Shown piece after piece: positions 32,981-33,132 of a stretch of 33,132 nucleotides of DNA (the first letter of the stretch is position 1; every line of letters begins with the position of its first letter). The notes under the pieces were generated by a model. It searched no databases. It saw only the letters and a list, made by a program, of their open reading frames with translations, and was not told the DNA's origin. The DNA comes from Pseudomonadales bacterium (GTDB lineage Bacteria > Pseudomonadota > Gammaproteobacteria > Pseudomonadales > Pseudohongiellaceae), in NCBI GenBank assembly GCA_028279115.1, contig JANQSV010000109.1:1-33132 (forward strand), written 5' to 3'. The position numbers and the translations under genes are program-made.

Positions 32981-33132
32981 TTGTGGCTTCGATCCGTCGC
33001 CGTCGGGTGGCGCGGGGTTTAGCGGACGCTGTAAATACGGCCCAGCCGCCAAGCACAGCTTGGCGTCGTTCCGGCTGCGCATGAAGCTGCGCTTCATAAA
33101 CGCTTGCCTCCACCCCTGTACGCTTCGGCCCC
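32981..33132 (-). repeat. MITE-like element, copy B (cut by the window edge)
   Basis: The reverse complement of 32981-33127 matches 1573-1722 closely, including the hairpins at 33048-33064 (GCCAAGC/GCTTGGC) and 33081-33097 (ATGAAGC/GCTTCAT) and the outer GTGGCTTCGATCCGTCGCCG. The segment corresponding to the right terminal inverted repeat of copy A is more diverged here (33005-33030). The other end is outside the window. The frame on the minus strand that starts MKRSFMRSRNDAKLCLAAG is repeat sequence, not a gene. Confidence 0.75.

Noticed and set aside
32915-33097. 60-codon minus-strand ORF (MKRSFMRSRND...) and its twin at 1607-1801
   Set aside because: Both are translations of the same hairpin repeat, not genes.

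Overview
The window looks like a chromosome segment of a moderately high-GC gammaproteobacterium with an accessory carbohydrate locus set into housekeeping genes. The gammaproteobacterial call rests on the right-hand cluster (4.5S RNA ffs, dnaX, ybaB, recR, rnd), a serA-serC pair, pol IV (dinB), a short HPF and a class I fumarase. This is inferred from gene content and protein style; no database search was possible.

Layout. 1-1107: 3' part of an AT-richer ankyrin-repeat gene. 1108-1784: non-coding, with palindromes, a 39-codon ORF of unknown nature and a MITE-like element with ~33-bp terminal inverted repeats. 1785-5088: NhaC-type antiporter converging on a DUF523/DUF1722 protein and an MBL-fold hydrolase. 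5224-19368: chitin/N-acetylglucosamine locus. 19575-22931: serA-serC-dinB. 23101-23756: hpf plus a DUF1244 gene. 24320-27022: NylB/EstB-like serine hydrolase, VanY-like peptidase, secreted MBL protein. 27094-32809 (minus strand, read right to left): dnaX, ybaB, recR, rnd, small membrane protein, fumarase. 32840-32955: 4.5S RNA. The right edge carries an inverted copy of the element seen at the left.

How the chitin locus should work: a secreted GH18 chitinase and a GH20 lipoprotein hexosaminidase cut chitin and chitooligosaccharides, a TonB-dependent receptor brings fragments through the outer membrane, an SSS-family symporter takes up the sugar, a Glk-family kinase phosphorylates it and a SIS-domain NagB-II-type enzyme deaminates GlcN-6-P. 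The deacetylase gene nagA should sit between the deaminase and the symporter; only a frameshifted, internally deleted remnant is visible there, still joined to the upstream gene by a TAATG junction. A LacI-family regulator lies at the right end. A 16-bp palindrome (ATGATTACGTAATCAT and variants) occurs exactly three times: at the chitinase promoter, upstream of the receptor, and upstream of a PP2C-type phosphatase gene. This suggests one regulon that includes a protein phosphatase.

The locus shows decay (nagA remnant, SDR remnant, IS1380-family transposase remnant). It contains none of the hairpin-chain repeats that are common on both sides of it, which supports acquisition by transfer. Those repeats are a second theme: copies keep their hairpins while stem bases change in complementary pairs, and several appear to have supplied the ends of neighbouring ORFs. 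DnaX is also notable: it lacks most of the tau C-terminal half but appears to keep the last tau residues.
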